Source of the DNA: Prunella strophiata
Lineage: Eukaryota; Chordata; Aves; Passeriformes; Prunellidae
Direction: 5' to 3'
Assembly (NCBI GenBank): GCA_036583965.1
Contig: JAZBQD010000027.1
Coordinates: forward strand, 25,365,001 to 25,429,000
DNA length: 64,000 nt
A program made the translations under genes and the position numbers. Under the pieces are notes generated by a model that did no database searches, had not been told where the DNA came from, and saw only the letters and a program-made list of their open reading frames with translations. Below are positions 63,736 through 64,000 of the stretch, piece after piece. The number at the start of each line of letters is the position of its first letter. The stretch's first letter is position 1.

Positions 63736-64000
63736 ACACAACAACCACAGCAGAACCCTTAGCTGTGAAACAAACCAATGGTGTCATTCACTGAAAAGAA
63801 GAAAAGAAAAAGTCACCTCTTATGCATGGGGGTTTTCACCAGAATAATGACGAAATTTAGCTCAATTTGGATGTTTCAGTTGCCCAGAAACTGCATGGAG
63901 AAGACAGAGCTGAGGTGTTCATCAGGAAAGCCCAGCTGAGTTTGGGCTGCCACCTCCACACTGCCCTGCCTCTGCCAGCTCCCCCTTGGCTCACATTGAG

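Larger units (their letters stand above)
56826..64000. other. 5' flank upstream of ACBD6, no supported gene
   Basis: In order: two CR1 fragments (to 57490), a TCC microsatellite, the 35-bp minisatellite, a GC-rich unique stretch to about 59100, poly-A, a plus-strand CR1 piece, an ATCTAT microsatellite, an AT-rich block to about 60190, a GC-rich patch (60190-60560), then ordinary sequence with T tracts and a final CR1 copy. In mammals the neighbour on this side is XPR1. I looked for its N-terminal coding exon and did not recognise it here. Confidence 0.6.

Noticed and set aside
59000..64000. XPR1 first exon expected upstream of ACBD6 from mammalian synteny
   Set aside because: I looked for the start of the SPX domain coding sequence and saw nothing like it; it probably lies beyond the right edge.

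Overview
The window looks like nuclear DNA from a bird. Coding sequence is sparse and split by GT-AG introns. There are many CR1 LINE fragments of the avian type, homopolymer and simple-sequence tracts, and a CpG island. Nothing supports a bacterial, viral or plasmid origin. The sequence alone does not fix the species.

The only gene I can support is ACBD6 (acyl-CoA binding domain containing 6), on the minus strand. Six consecutive coding exons join in frame into 214 residues: 56473-56670, 49932-49996, 49336-49432, 31397-31482, 21705-21810 and 15279-15368. They cover the initiator Met in a strong Kozak context, a complete acyl-CoA-binding domain with its ligand-contact residues, a linker and the first ankyrin repeat. 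The last roughly 60 residues of the family protein (second ankyrin repeat and C-terminus) were not found in positions 1-15278, so those exons probably lie off the left edge. About 88% of the window is therefore intron of this gene.

Layout from left to right: 1-15278 is intron 6, with a CR1 copy close to exon 6. 15369-21704 is intron 5, 21811-31396 intron 4 and 31483-49335 intron 3. Intron 3 is the largest and holds a TAATTG-rich, dyad-containing segment that resembles a homeodomain-bound enhancer. 49433-49931 is the short intron 2. 49997-56472 is intron 1, whose right part holds three CR1 copies. 56210-56825 is the promoter CpG island with exon 1. From 56825 rightwards lies the 5' flank: two CR1 copies, a TCC microsatellite, a highly homogeneous 35-bp CpG-rich minisatellite of about 30 units (57666-58740), a plus-strand CR1 piece, an ATCTAT-type microsatellite, a very AT-rich stretch, an unexplained GC-rich island (about 60190-60560) and ordinary-looking sequence ending in another CR1.

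The strongest candidate for something unusual is the 35-bp minisatellite about 1 kb upstream of the ACBD6 start codon. It is nearly identical from unit to unit, has seven CpGs per unit and several perfect palindromes, and is free of stop codons in every frame on both strands. That last property produces long false ORFs. I found no convincing new protein-coding system.
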